Assembly (NCBI RefSeq): GCF_007713465.1
Contig: NZ_VMSG01000038.1
Span: 1-41,769 of the forward strand
Length of the DNA: 41,769 nt
Direction of reading: 5' to 3'
Source: Pseudomonas sp. H3(2019)
GTDB lineage: Bacteria > Pseudomonadota > Gammaproteobacteria > Pseudomonadales > Pseudomonadaceae
Positions 16,317 to 24,418 of this stretch are shown here, in pieces. The notes beneath the pieces are model-generated. The model had not been told where the DNA came from. It saw only the letters and a program-made list of their open reading frames with translations, and searched no databases. A program made the position numbers and the translations under genes. Positions within the stretch are counted from its first letter, which is position 1. Every line of letters starts with the position of its first letter.

Positions 16317-17455
16317 GCGCGCAGTACCACGCCGCTGTCGTCTTCCCACCAGACGTAGACCTGATCGTCCCACGTCGGGCGTGTGCCACGGCGTTCGGCA
16401 TTGGCCATGAACGACTGCACGACCTTGCCGCCGGGCAGCTCCACGTAAAACACCGAGTGCCCGCCGAGGTAAGCGATGTCATGCACCTTGCCCTGGGACC
16501 AGTTGTAACGGCTCTCGGGTTTGACGGTGCTGACCAGCAGTTTTTCCGGGCGGATGGCGTAGGTGATCGACTTGTCCTGCACCGACGTACTCACGCCGTG
16601 ACCGACGTAGATCTTCTGCTCCAGGTCCGGGCTATGAATGATCGCGTGACCTTCCAGATCTTCTACGACAGTGCCGTCGAAGGCGTTCACGTTGCCGATG
16701 AATTCGCAGACCATGCGACTGACCGGTGCTTCATAAATGTCGACCGGGCTGCCGATCTGGGCGATCCAGCCCAGGTGCATGATCGCAATGCGTTGGGCCA
16801 TGGTCATGGCTTCTTCCTGGTCGTGGGTCACCATCACGCAGGTCACGCCGACGCGCTCGATGATTTCCACCAGTTCGAGTTGCATCTGCGAGCGCAGCTT
16901 TTTATCCAGTGCGCCCATCGGCTCATCGAGCAGTAGCAGCTTCGGACGCTTGGCCAACGAGCGGGCCAGCGCAACACGCTGGCGCTGACCACCAGAGAGC
17001 TGATGCGGCTTGCGCTTGGCGTACTGGGTCATGTGCACCAGCTTGAGCATTTCTTCGACGCGGGCGTCGATTTCACTGGCGGGCAGACGGTCCTGCTTCA
17101 GGCCGAAGGCAATGTTCTGCGCCACGGTCATGTGCGGGAACAGCGCGTAGGACTGGAACATCATGTTGATCGGCCGCTCGTATGGCGGCATATCGGTGAT
17201 GTCTACGCCATCGAGGTAGATCCGCCCTTCGGTTGGTCGCTCAAAGCCTGCCAGCATGCGCAGGAGTGTCGATTTGCCGGAGCCCGAACCGCCCAGCATG
17301 GCGAAGATTTCGCCTTGGTAGATGTCCAGGGACACATCGTCTACGGCAACGGTTTCGTCAAATTTCTTGGTTACGCGGTCGACTCTTACCAGAACCTTTT
17401 TAGGTTGCTGGTTACCTTCTAGAGCCTTCCTGTAAATGCTGGAGGCGTTTGCCAT
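16313..17455 (-). CDS. spuF: polyamine ABC transporter ATPase (PotG/SpuF type)
   Basis: 380 residues from the ATG at 17455. Walker A GGSGSGKST is at about residues 55-63, the signature LSGGQ at 153-157 and Walker B LLLLDEP at 173-179, with a C-terminal TOBE-like regulatory part after 290. It energises polyamine import with SpuG and SpuH. It is the first transporter gene here. In described pot/spu operons a periplasmic binding protein gene (potF, spuD or spuE) directly precedes it, but only about 225 non-coding bases separate this start from the hydrolase gene. Confidence 0.94.
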   Translation of the reverse strand: MANASSIYRKALEGNQQPKKVLVRVDRVTKKFDETVAVDDVSLDIYQGEIFAMLGGSGSGKSTLLRMLAGFERPTEGRIYLDGVDITDMPPYERPINMMFQSYALFPHMTVAQNIAFGLKQDRLPASEIDARVEEMLKLVHMTQYAKRKPHQLSGGQRQRVALARSLAKRPKLLLLDEPMGALDKKLRSQMQLELVEIIERVGVTCVMVTHDQEEAMTMAQRIAIMHLGWIAQIGSPVDIYEAPVSRMVCEFIGNVNAFDGTVVEDLEGHAIIHSPDLEQKIYVGHGVSTSVQDKSITYAIRPEKLLVSTVKPESRYNWSQGKVHDIAYLGGHSVFYVELPGGKVVQSFMANAERRGTRPTWDDQVYVWWEDDSGVVLRA

Positions 17456-17605
17456 GTGAAACTCCCAACAGGTGTCAGTCGTCGGGCCAATGCGGCCTGA
17501 CTTAATAGTTGATTGCGAACCCGCATTGAGCAGGCCTGATTCGGCGCCGCCTTCCTGGCTGCCGGGTGGTGCTTTTTGTTCTAGCGTTTTGTTGTATTCG
17601 TGAAT

Positions 17606-17631
17606 GGCGGGCGCGCAAGAGCGCACCCGCC
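17606..17631. terminator. hairpin between the hydrolase gene and spuF
   Basis: GGCGGGCGCGC, loop AAGA and GCGCACCCGCC form an 11-bp stem with one mismatch, lying about 50 bp after the minus-strand hydrolase stop and about 150 bp before spuF. No T-run is obvious on the minus strand. It may be an attenuator or an mRNA-stabilising stem. Confidence 0.5.
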
Positions 17632-17679
17632 GGGCTCACGGGGGCAGTTAAATCGTTGAGTGCTGGTTGAGGTCGTCAG

Positions 17680-18441
17680 TCAGCGCGTATTACGCAGCGC
17701 GGCTCGTTGCCGGCACGCGTCGCCAAACGCCTGGAAAATACTCAAGTAGGGAGGGTTGGCCAGGACCTGCCATTCCGGGTGCCATTGCACGCCGAGGGCG
17801 AAGGCCTTGCTGTGCTCAACGGAGATCGCCTCTATCAGGCCATCAGGAGCTATGGCTTCGGCGCGCAGGCCGGGGGCCAGTCGGTCGATGCCTTGGCTGT
17901 GAATCGAATTGACCTGGAATGCCTGCGGCAATTCCAGCGCTTCGAACACACCGCCCGGTTGCACGTTGACCGCATGAGCCGGTGCGTACTGCACCGCCAG
18001 ATCCGGAAGATCCGCTTCCCGGTGATCAAGCATGCCGGGCAGTTCGTGGACCTTCTGATGCAGGCTGCCACCGAACGCCACGTTCATTTCCTGAAAACCG
18101 CGACAGATACCGAGCACCGGAACACCGGCGGCAATCGCTGCACGCAATAAGGGCAGGGTGGTGCTGTCCCGGGCAGGATCGTGGTCCGTGCCGGGTGCGC
18201 TGGCGGGGCCTTGATAGTGGAAGGGTTCCACATTCGACGGCGAGCCGGTCAGCAACAAACCGTCGAGATGCGCGAGCAACTCATCAATCTCGGTGAGTTC
18301 GGCCAGGGAAGGAATGACCACCGGCAATCCCAAAGCCGCGACGCTGACAGCACGCAAGTACTTGTCGCCGCTGACGTGGTAGGGGTGCAGGCCAATCTGT
18401 TTGACGCACGCAGTAACGCCGATCAATGGCTTGAGTGCCAT
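17680..18441 (-). CDS. spuA: gamma-glutamyl-polyamine/GABA hydrolase (class I glutamine amidotransferase-like)
   Basis: 253 residues from the ATG at 18441, which has GAGGTG at good spacing; the GTG at 18450 is less likely. The nucleophile Cys113 sits in GICRGFQEMN, and the His221-Glu223 pair in HPEW, giving a complete catalytic triad of the PuuD/SpuA family. The enzyme removes gamma-linked glutamate, for example from gamma-glutamyl-GABA. It is divergent from the gamma-glutamylpolyamine synthetase gene and upstream of the transporter genes, so import, activation and release steps of polyamine breakdown are encoded together. Confidence 0.9.
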   Translation of the reverse strand: MALKPLIGVTACVKQIGLHPYHVSGDKYLRAVSVAALGLPVVIPSLAELTEIDELLAHLDGLLLTGSPSNVEPFHYQGPASAPGTDHDPARDSTTLPLLRAAIAAGVPVLGICRGFQEMNVAFGGSLHQKVHELPGMLDHREADLPDLAVQYAPAHAVNVQPGGVFEALELPQAFQVNSIHSQGIDRLAPGLRAEAIAPDGLIEAISVEHSKAFALGVQWHPEWQVLANPPYLSIFQAFGDACRQRAALRNTR

Positions 18442-18722
18442 TTTTATCACCTCGAAGTTTCACACTTGAACGAGCTTTTCCGGAGCTTAGCCTCGTTGAT
18501 TTTAATTAACAACTCTCATGTAAAAAATTCTAAACGGAAAAGCGCACGGGAATCTGAGCTGGCGCGGGTTTCAGGCAGTAAACAGGTCGACGAGTGGCTG
18601 ATACGGCCAATAAATTCAACGTAAAAGGCGCTTTCTTCGCTATTGACTTCACTTTGTCTTTCGGATTGACTGGGCTCGTGAAAGTGCAGTGAACATAATA
18701 ATTAACAGCTAATAGGTGCATC
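18442..18722. promoter_or_regulatory. divergent spuA / synthetase promoter region
   Basis: A 280-bp AT-richer region with TTTTAATTAACAAC near 18500 and AATAATTAACAGC near 18695, two similar AATTAACA blocks that could be sites for the PuuR-like regulator encoded downstream. AGGTG before the synthetase ATG is its ribosome site. No sigma-54 promoter was recognised with confidence. Confidence 0.4.
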
Positions 18723-20099
18723 ATGTCGGTCCCTCTGCGTGCCGTTCAACTCAACGAAGCAAACGCATTCCTTAAGAAATATCCTGAGGTTTTGTACGTC
18801 GACCTTCTGATTGCGGATATGAACGGTGTGGTGCGCGGCAAGCGCATCGAGCGCACCAGTCTTCATAAGGTTTACGAAAAAGGCATTAACCTGCCGGCGT
18901 CGCTGTTCGCTCTGGACATCAACGGTTCCACGGTGGAAAGCACCGGCCTGGGTCTGGACATCGGCGACTCCGATCGAATCTGCTACCCGATTCCCGGCAC
19001 CCTGAGCATCGAGCCCTGGCAGAAGCGCCCCACCGCGCAACTGTTGATGACCATGCACGAACTCGAAGGCGAGCCGTTCTTCGCCGACCCGCGTGAAGTG
19101 CTGGCCAATGTGGTGCGCAAGTTCGACGACATGGGCCTGACCATCTGCGCCGCGTTCGAACTGGAGTTCTACCTGATCGACCAGGACAACGTGAACGGTC
19201 GTCCGCAGTCGCCACGTTCGCCGGTGTCTGGCAAGCGTCCGATGTCGACCCAGGTGTACCTGATCGATGACCTCGACGAATACGTCGACTGTCTGCAAGA
19301 CATCCTCGAAGGCGCGAAAGAGCAGGGCATCCCAGCCGACGCGATCGTCAAGGAAAGCGCCCCGGCGCAGTTCGAAGTGAACCTGCACCACGTCTCCGAC
19401 CCGATCAAGGCCTGCGACTACGCGGTGTTGCTCAAGCGTCTGGTGAAGAACATCGCCTACGACCATGAGATGGACACCACCTTCATGGCCAAGCCTTATC
19501 CGGGCCAGGCGGGCAACGGTCTGCACGTGCACATTTCGATTCTCGACAAAGAAGGCAACAACATCTTTGCCAGCGAGGATCCCGAGCAGAACGCCGCACT
19601 GCGTCACGCGATCGGCGGTGTGCTCGAGACCCTGCCAGCGCAGATGGCCTTCCTCTGCCCGAACGTCAACTCGTACCGTCGTTTCGGCGCACAGTTCTAC
19701 GTGCCCAACTCGCCGAGCTGGGGCATCGACAACCGCACCGTTGCGGTCCGTGTGCCGACCGGTTCTGCCGATGCCGTACGTATCGAGCACCGTGTCGCTG
19801 GCGCTGACGCCAACCCGTACCTGCTGATGGCGTCGGTGCTGGCTGGTATTCACCACGGTTTGACCAACGAAATCGAGCCGGGCCCACCGGTCGAAGGCAA
19901 CAGCTACGAGCAGAACGAGCAGAGCCTGCCGAACAACCTGCGCGATGCACTGCGCGAGCTGGACGACAGCGAAGTCATGGCCAGGTACATCGACCCGCTG
20001 TACATCGACGTGTTCGTGGCGTGCAAGGAAAGCGAGCTGGCCGAGTTCGAGAACTCCATCTCGGACCTTGAGTACAACTGGTATCTGCACACGGTCTGA
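18723..20099 (+). CDS. spuB: gamma-glutamylpolyamine synthetase (glutamine synthetase family)
   Basis: A 458-residue enzyme with the glutamine synthetase fold. The N-terminal DLLIADMNGVVRGKR block is of PuuA/SpuB type, not of GlnA type. Metal and ATP sites are visible: FELEFYL, ESAPAQFEVNLHH, GNGLHVHIS, and RIEHRVAGADANPYL near the C-terminus. It ligates glutamate to putrescine or another polyamine, the first step of the glutamylated pathway. It is followed by an aldehyde dehydrogenase and a PuuB-like oxidase, which perform the later steps. No GS adenylylation tyrosine context is present. Confidence 0.93.
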   Translation: MSVPLRAVQLNEANAFLKKYPEVLYVDLLIADMNGVVRGKRIERTSLHKVYEKGINLPASLFALDINGSTVESTGLGLDIGDSDRICYPIPGTLSIEPWQKRPTAQLLMTMHELEGEPFFADPREVLANVVRKFDDMGLTICAAFELEFYLIDQDNVNGRPQSPRSPVSGKRPMSTQVYLIDDLDEYVDCLQDILEGAKEQGIPADAIVKESAPAQFEVNLHHVSDPIKACDYAVLLKRLVKNIAYDHEMDTTFMAKPYPGQAGNGLHVHISILDKEGNNIFASEDPEQNAALRHAIGGVLETLPAQMAFLCPNVNSYRRFGAQFYVPNSPSWGIDNRTVAVRVPTGSADAVRIEHRVAGADANPYLLMASVLAGIHHGLTNEIEPGPPVEGNSYEQNEQSLPNNLRDALRELDDSEVMARYIDPLYIDVFVACKESELAEFENSISDLEYNWYLHTV

Positions 20100-20109
20100 G
20101 TCTGCGAAG

Positions 20110-20288
20110 CCCCTCACCCTAACCCTCTCCCAAAGGGAGAGGGGACTGATCGGGAGATGCTCGGGAACTCCTGCGACCTGACGCTTTTGTATCGAATCCA
20201 TAATCGACTGGATCGGTCAGGTCGCTGAATGTCTTGAGACAACTTGGTCAAGTTCCCTCTCCCCCCGGGAGAGGGCTAGGGTGAGGGC
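20110..20288. repeat. inverted pair of CCCTCACCC REP-type hairpins
   Basis: Left unit 20110-20144 reads CCCCTCACCCTAACCCTCTC and folds back on GGGAGAGGGG. The right unit 20255-20288 is the same element inverted (ending AGGGTGAGGG). About 110 bp lie between them. The pair occupies the gap between the synthetase and dehydrogenase genes and is the usual form of a REP doublet. It may attenuate read-through between the two genes. Confidence 0.85.
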
Positions 20289-20351
20289 TGGATCCCCAGC
20301 AGAACACATCAGCCAGAGAACCACCCAATTCCCCTGCGTCGAGTCACAACC

Positions 20352-21842
20352 ATGACAAACACTCGCAGCGACTGGGAGCAACGCTTCCAGTCCCTAACAA
20401 TCGAAGGTCGGGCATTCATTGACGGCCAATACTGCTCGGCACTCAGCCGCGACACCTTTGAATGCGTGAGCCCGGTGGACGGCCGCTTCCTGGCGAACGT
20501 CGCCAGTACCGACGAAGCCGATGCGAATGCGGCGGTGTCGGTTGCGCGCCGCACGTTCGAGTCCGGCGTCTGGGCCACGCTGGCCCCGGCCGAGCGCAAG
20601 CGCATCCTGATTCGTTTCGCCGATCTGATTCTGGCGAACCAGGAAGAACTGGCGCTGCTGGAAACCCTCGACATGGGCAAGCCGATCAGCGACGCCATGA
20701 GCATCGACATTCCGGCGACCGCCAACGCGATCCGCTGGAGCGCCGAAGCCGTCGACAAGCTCTACGACGAAGTTGCGGCGACGCCGCACGATCAGTTGGG
20801 CTTGGTCACCCGTGAACCGTCGGGCGTGGTCGCGGCCATCGTGCCGTGGAACTTCCCGTTGATCATGGCCAGCTGGAAGTTCGCACCGGCCCTGGCGGCG
20901 GGTAACTCGTTCATCCTCAAGCCTTCGGAAAAGTCGCCACTGACGGCAATCCGTATCGCCCAACTGGCGCTGGACGCGGGCATCCCGAAAGGCGTGTTCA
21001 ACGTCCTGCCGGGCTTCGGTCACACCGTCGGCAAGGCGCTGGCGCTGCACATGGACGTCGACGTGCTGGCCTTCACCGGCTCGACGGCGATTGCCAAGCA
21101 ACTGCTGATCTACGCCGGGCAAAGCAACATGAAACGCGTCTGGCTGGAAGCCGGTGGCAAGAGTCCGAACGTGGTGTTTGCCGACGCTCCGGATTTGCGC
21201 GCAGCAGCTGCAGCTGCGGCTGGTGCGATTGCCTTCAACCAGGGCGAAGTCTGCACCGCCGGTTCGCGTTTGCTGGTCGAGCGCTCGATTCGCGAGCAGT
21301 TCATTCCGCTGCTGGTGGAAGCACTGCAAGCCTGGAAGCCGGGACATGCCCTCGATCCGGAAACCACCGTCGGCGCAGTCGTCGATCAGCGCCAACTGGA
21401 CAACGTGCTGCGCTACATCAGCATTGGCAAAGAGCAGGGCGCCAAACTGATTGCGGGCGGCAATCGCGCCCTTGAAGACACCGGCGGCCTGTACGTGGAA
21501 CCGGCGATTTTCGACGGCGTGACCAACGCCATGACCATTGCTCGTGAAGAGATCTTCGGCCCGGTGCTGTCGCTGATCACCTTCGACACCGCTGAAGAAG
21601 CATTGGCAATTGCCAACGACAGCATCTTCGGTCTGGCCGCTGGGGTCTGGACCAGCAACCTGAGCAAGGCCCACACCTTTGCTCGCGGCTTGCGCGCCGG
21701 CAGCGTCTGGGTCAACCAGTACGACGGCGGCGACATGACCGCGCCGTTCGGCGGGTTCAAGCAGTCGGGTAACGGTCGGGACAAATCGCTGCATGCGTTC
21801 GATAAATACACCGAACTCAAAGCGACCTGGATCAAGCTCTAA
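20352..21842 (+). CDS. puuC: aldehyde dehydrogenase of the PuuC type
   Basis: 496 residues, normal for NAD(P)-dependent aldehyde dehydrogenases. IVPWNFPL, the nucleotide site GFGHTVGKALA..FTGST, the general base Glu266 in LEAGGKSPN and the nucleophile Cys301 in FNQGEVCTAGSR are all intact. In context it should oxidise gamma-glutamyl-aminobutyraldehyde to gamma-glutamyl-GABA, the substrate of the SpuA hydrolase. It starts at the ATG 250 bp after the synthetase, beyond the REP pair. Assignment of the exact substrate is by context. Confidence 0.92.
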   Translation: MTNTRSDWEQRFQSLTIEGRAFIDGQYCSALSRDTFECVSPVDGRFLANVASTDEADANAAVSVARRTFESGVWATLAPAERKRILIRFADLILANQEELALLETLDMGKPISDAMSIDIPATANAIRWSAEAVDKLYDEVAATPHDQLGLVTREPSGVVAAIVPWNFPLIMASWKFAPALAAGNSFILKPSEKSPLTAIRIAQLALDAGIPKGVFNVLPGFGHTVGKALALHMDVDVLAFTGSTAIAKQLLIYAGQSNMKRVWLEAGGKSPNVVFADAPDLRAAAAAAAGAIAFNQGEVCTAGSRLLVERSIREQFIPLLVEALQAWKPGHALDPETTVGAVVDQRQLDNVLRYISIGKEQGAKLIAGGNRALEDTGGLYVEPAIFDGVTNAMTIAREEIFGPVLSLITFDTAEEALAIANDSIFGLAAGVWTSNLSKAHTFARGLRAGSVWVNQYDGGDMTAPFGGFKQSGNGRDKSLHAFDKYTELKATWIKL

Positions 21843-21897
21843 CACTTCTACAACGGCGGTCGCAGGCGTGTGCGTGCGACCGTTCGGGAACTCAATC

Positions 21898-23178
21898 ATG
21901 CAAAAACATGTAAACAGCTACTACGCCGCAACCCGCAACGAGACCATCGATTTTCCGGTGCTCGAAGAGCTGGTCGAGTGCGATGTCTGCGTCATCGGCG
22001 CCGGCTACACCGGTTTGTCGTCGGCCCTGTTCCTCAGTGAGGCGGGCTACAGCGTCACCGTGCTCGAGGCCGCCAAGGTCGGCTACGGCGCCAGCGGTCG
22101 CAACGGCGGTCAGTTGGTCAACTCCTACAGTCGCGACGTCGATGTCATCGAAGAGCGTTACGGCGACAAGACTGCCGAAGTACTCGGCAGCATGATCTTT
22201 GAGGGCGCGGACATCATCCGTTCGCGCATCAAGCAGTACGACATCCAGTGCGACTACAAGCCTGGCGGTATTTTCGCGGCGCTGAACAAGAAGCAGCTCA
22301 AAGGCCTGGCCGAACAGAAAAGCAGCTGGGAGCGCTACGGCAACAAGAACCTGAGGATGCTCGACGCGGCCGAGATCAAGCGCGAAGTCGGTTGCGACAA
22401 CTACGTCGGTGGTCTGCTGGACATGCAGGGTGGCCACATCCATCCGTTGAACCTGGCCCTCGGTGAAGCCTCGGCCATCATCAGCCTGGGCGGCAAGATC
22501 TACGAGCAATCGGCAGCGGTGGAAATCACCTACGGCGAGCCGATTACCGTGCGCACCGCCAAAGGCGTGGTACGAGCCAAATACCTGCTGATCGCCGGTA
22601 ACGCCTACTTGCCTCAGGGCCTCGACAGCCGCGTCACCCGCAAGAGCATGCCGTGTGGTTCGCAAATCGTGGTCACCGAGCCCTTGTCGGCCAAAGTCGC
22701 CAAGAGCCTGATCGCCAACAACTACTGCGTCGAAGACTGCAACTACCTGCTCGACTACTACCGCCTGACCGCCGACAACCGCCTGCTGTACGGTGGCGGC
22801 GTGGTCTACGGCGCCCGCGAACCGGACGACATCGAACAACTGATCCGCCCGAAAATCCTCAAGACCTTCCCGCAATTGAAGGACGTGAAGATCGACTACC
22901 GCTGGACTGGCAATTTCCTGCTGACCATGTCACGCATGCCGCAATTCGGCCGAATCGAGAAAAACGCCTACTACATGCAGGGTTACAGCGGTCACGGCGT
23001 CACCTGCTCGCACCTGGCCGGCAAACTGATCTCGGAAATGATCCGCGGCGACGCCGAACGCTTCGACGCGTTCGCCTCCCTGCCGCACATGCCCATGTTC
23101 GGCGGTCGCACCTTCCAGGCCCCGCTCACCGCCATGGGCGCCGCGTATTACGCACTGCGTGACCGTTTCGGTATCTAG
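21898..23178 (+). CDS. puuB: FAD-dependent oxidoreductase, PuuB/gamma-glutamylputrescine oxidase type
   Basis: 426 residues from the ATG at 21898; the open frame runs further upstream into the dehydrogenase gene, but the FAD-binding domain starts right here. VIGAGYTGLSSALFLSEAGYSVTVLEA (about residues 34-60) is the dinucleotide-binding fold, followed by the YGASGRNGGQ motif of the DAO/GlcD-like family. The C-terminus has the GYSGHGVTCSHLAGKL FAD-contact motif. It oxidises gamma-glutamylated polyamines to aldehyde, ammonia and H2O2. A strong terminator follows. Confidence 0.92.
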   Translation: MQKHVNSYYAATRNETIDFPVLEELVECDVCVIGAGYTGLSSALFLSEAGYSVTVLEAAKVGYGASGRNGGQLVNSYSRDVDVIEERYGDKTAEVLGSMIFEGADIIRSRIKQYDIQCDYKPGGIFAALNKKQLKGLAEQKSSWERYGNKNLRMLDAAEIKREVGCDNYVGGLLDMQGGHIHPLNLALGEASAIISLGGKIYEQSAAVEITYGEPITVRTAKGVVRAKYLLIAGNAYLPQGLDSRVTRKSMPCGSQIVVTEPLSAKVAKSLIANNYCVEDCNYLLDYYRLTADNRLLYGGGVVYGAREPDDIEQLIRPKILKTFPQLKDVKIDYRWTGNFLLTMSRMPQFGRIEKNAYYMQGYSGHGVTCSHLAGKLISEMIRGDAERFDAFASLPHMPMFGGRTFQAPLTAMGAAYYALRDRFGI

Positions 23179-23188
23179 GTTGCACCTC

Positions 23189-23226
23189 GCCGGTGGCCAC
23201 CGCAAAATGGGGCCGCCGGCTTTTTT
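23189..23226 (+). terminator. Rho-independent terminator of the puu-type operon
   Basis: GCCGGTGGCC and GGCCGCCGGC pair over 10 bp (one G-T pair) around a 12-base loop and are followed by TTTTTT, ten bases after the oxidase stop. Confidence 0.92.
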
Positions 23227-23383
23227 ATCAGCCGTTTATCGAACCTGCTGAGCAACACCAGCAAACGTGATTTAATAGCCGCCTTTCACGGTTCCGGGAC
23301 AGGGGAACGGCGTGATACGCGGCCACCGCGCCCACCCGTCACCCACCCCCATTACCCTTAAGTCGTTCTCACATAAGGCTGTC

Positions 23384-23932
23384 ATGGATACGGGTTCTCG
23401 ACTCAAATTAGTACGCGAAAGCTACAAACTGTCCCAGCGCGAGCTGGCCCGGCGTAGCGGCGTCACCAATGCCACCATCTCCCTGATCGAACAGAATCGA
23501 GTCAGTCCTTCTGTCAGTTCCCTGAAAAAACTCCTCGAAAGCATTCCCATGTCTTTGGCGGACTTCTTCACCTTCGATCAACCGCCCCAAGAGCACAAAT
23601 ACGTCTTTCGCGCCAACGAGCAGCCCGACCTGGGCCGTGATGGCCTGCGCCTTTTGTTGATCGGCGCGTCGGTGCCGAGTCGGCAGATGCGTCTGCTGCG
23701 CGAGCAATACGCACCTGGGGCCAGTTCTGGCGAAGAGCCGATTGTGCATGTGGAAGGGGAGGAGTGTGGGCTCGTTACCCGTGGCACCGTTGAGCTGACC
23801 GTGGATGGGCAGATTAGCGTGCTGAATGCCGGGGATGGGTATTATTTTCCGACGACGCTGCCGCATCGGTTTCGGAATATTGGGGCCGATGAGGCAGAGA
23901 TAATTAGTGCGAATACGCCAGCTAACTTCTGA
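23384..23932 (+). CDS. puuR: PuuR-like XRE/cupin transcriptional regulator
   Basis: 182 residues from the ATG at 23384, preceded by AAGG; starts further up would add unconserved residues. The XRE helix-turn-helix spans about residues 5-65 (LKLVRESYKLSQRELARRSGVTN..TISLIEQNRVSPSV), and a C-terminal cupin (about 110-178) contains EGEECGLVTRGTVELTVDG and the GDGYYFPTTLPHR motif. This is the architecture of PuuR, which represses the putrescine genes and is released by putrescine. Its position right after the oxidase supports the same role. Confidence 0.9.
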   Translation: MDTGSRLKLVRESYKLSQRELARRSGVTNATISLIEQNRVSPSVSSLKKLLESIPMSLADFFTFDQPPQEHKYVFRANEQPDLGRDGLRLLLIGASVPSRQMRLLREQYAPGASSGEEPIVHVEGEECGLVTRGTVELTVDGQISVLNAGDGYYFPTTLPHRFRNIGADEAEIISANTPANF

Positions 23933-24057
23933 TGTGAAAGCGGCCTCGGCGGCTGTTTTCGAGCCCGAACGTTTTCAAACAGCCTGAGTCGGACGCGGAA
24001 GTTTCGTAACTCCGCTCCGAGATTGACAAGCCGGATCACCCAAAACACTATCAGCCC

Positions 24058-24120
24058 ATGACCTATACACGCCGCATGAACATGATGTGCTCCTCCATGA
24101 CCGCCTCTGGCGGGCCGTGA
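24058..24120 (+). CDS. possible 20-residue leader peptide
   Basis: ATG to TGA encodes MTYTRRMNMMCSSMTASGGP, with five methionines. It lies upstream of a terminator hairpin (24157-24184) and the GNAT gene start at 24220. CCGCCTCTGGCGG near its end can form a small stem. There is no strong ribosome site, so translation is doubtful. The arrangement resembles an attenuator or a small RNA ending in a terminator. Confidence 0.25.
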   Translation: MTYTRRMNMMCSSMTASGGP

Positions 24121-24156
24121 GGTCATGCGTTCGTAGGATTTGACGTAATTACCAAG

Positions 24157-24184
24157 GCCCCGCCAGAAATGGACGGGGCTTTTT
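24157..24184 (+). terminator. terminator hairpin upstream of the GNAT gene
   Basis: GCCCCGCC and GGACGGGGC pair (one bulged A) and are followed by TTTTT. No annotated plus-strand gene ends just before it apart from the regulator 225 bp upstream, so it may end a small transcript in 23950-24180. Confidence 0.8.
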
Positions 24185-24219
24185 AGTGCTCCGTCCACCG
24201 ATGGCTAACGGAGAACGAA

Positions 24220-24418
24220 ATGTTCGAGATCAGACGCGCCACGCCAAGCGATTCCCAAACCGCATTCGACATTCGGCTTCAAGCGATACGGCACCAATGC
24301 ATCGGCGCCTATACCACGGAGCAAATGCTGGCCTGGACGGCAGGCTCAGCCAAGGACGGGTACAGCGACCTGATGGAAAAACACTTTTATCTGGGCTGTA
24401 TTCAAGGGGAACCGGTGG
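24220..24418 (+). pseudogene. 5' part of a GNAT acetyltransferase gene
   Basis: The first 66 codons (MFEIRRATPSDSQTAFDIR ... GCIQGEPV) are the N-terminal strands and helices of a GNAT N-acetyltransferase, lacking the acetyl-CoA loop. At 24418 the homology breaks and the frame runs out in unrelated sequence. The rest of the gene is found at 33151-33543, 8.9 kb away, with codons 26-66 present in both places. An intact gene would be about 155 residues. Confidence 0.88.
24295..24418 (+). repeat. left copy of a 124-bp GNAT direct repeat
   Basis: Matches 33151-33274 at 120 of 124 positions in the same orientation. All four differences are silent third-position changes (TAT/TAC, GGC/GGA, GGG/GGA, CCG/CCC). 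Confidence 0.95.

Noticed and set aside
18702..20201. 499-codon open frame on the minus strand opposite the synthetase gene
   Set aside because: It mirrors a high-GC gene with clear motifs on the other strand; its own translation shows no recognisable family and is rich in His, Arg and Val as expected of antisense.
20394..21899. 501-codon minus-strand open frame opposite the aldehyde dehydrogenase
   Set aside because: Antisense shadow of a gene with intact catalytic Cys and Glu; no motif of its own.
21892..22875. 327-codon minus-strand open frame opposite the PuuB-like oxidase
   Set aside because: Antisense shadow; the plus strand encodes a complete FAD enzyme.
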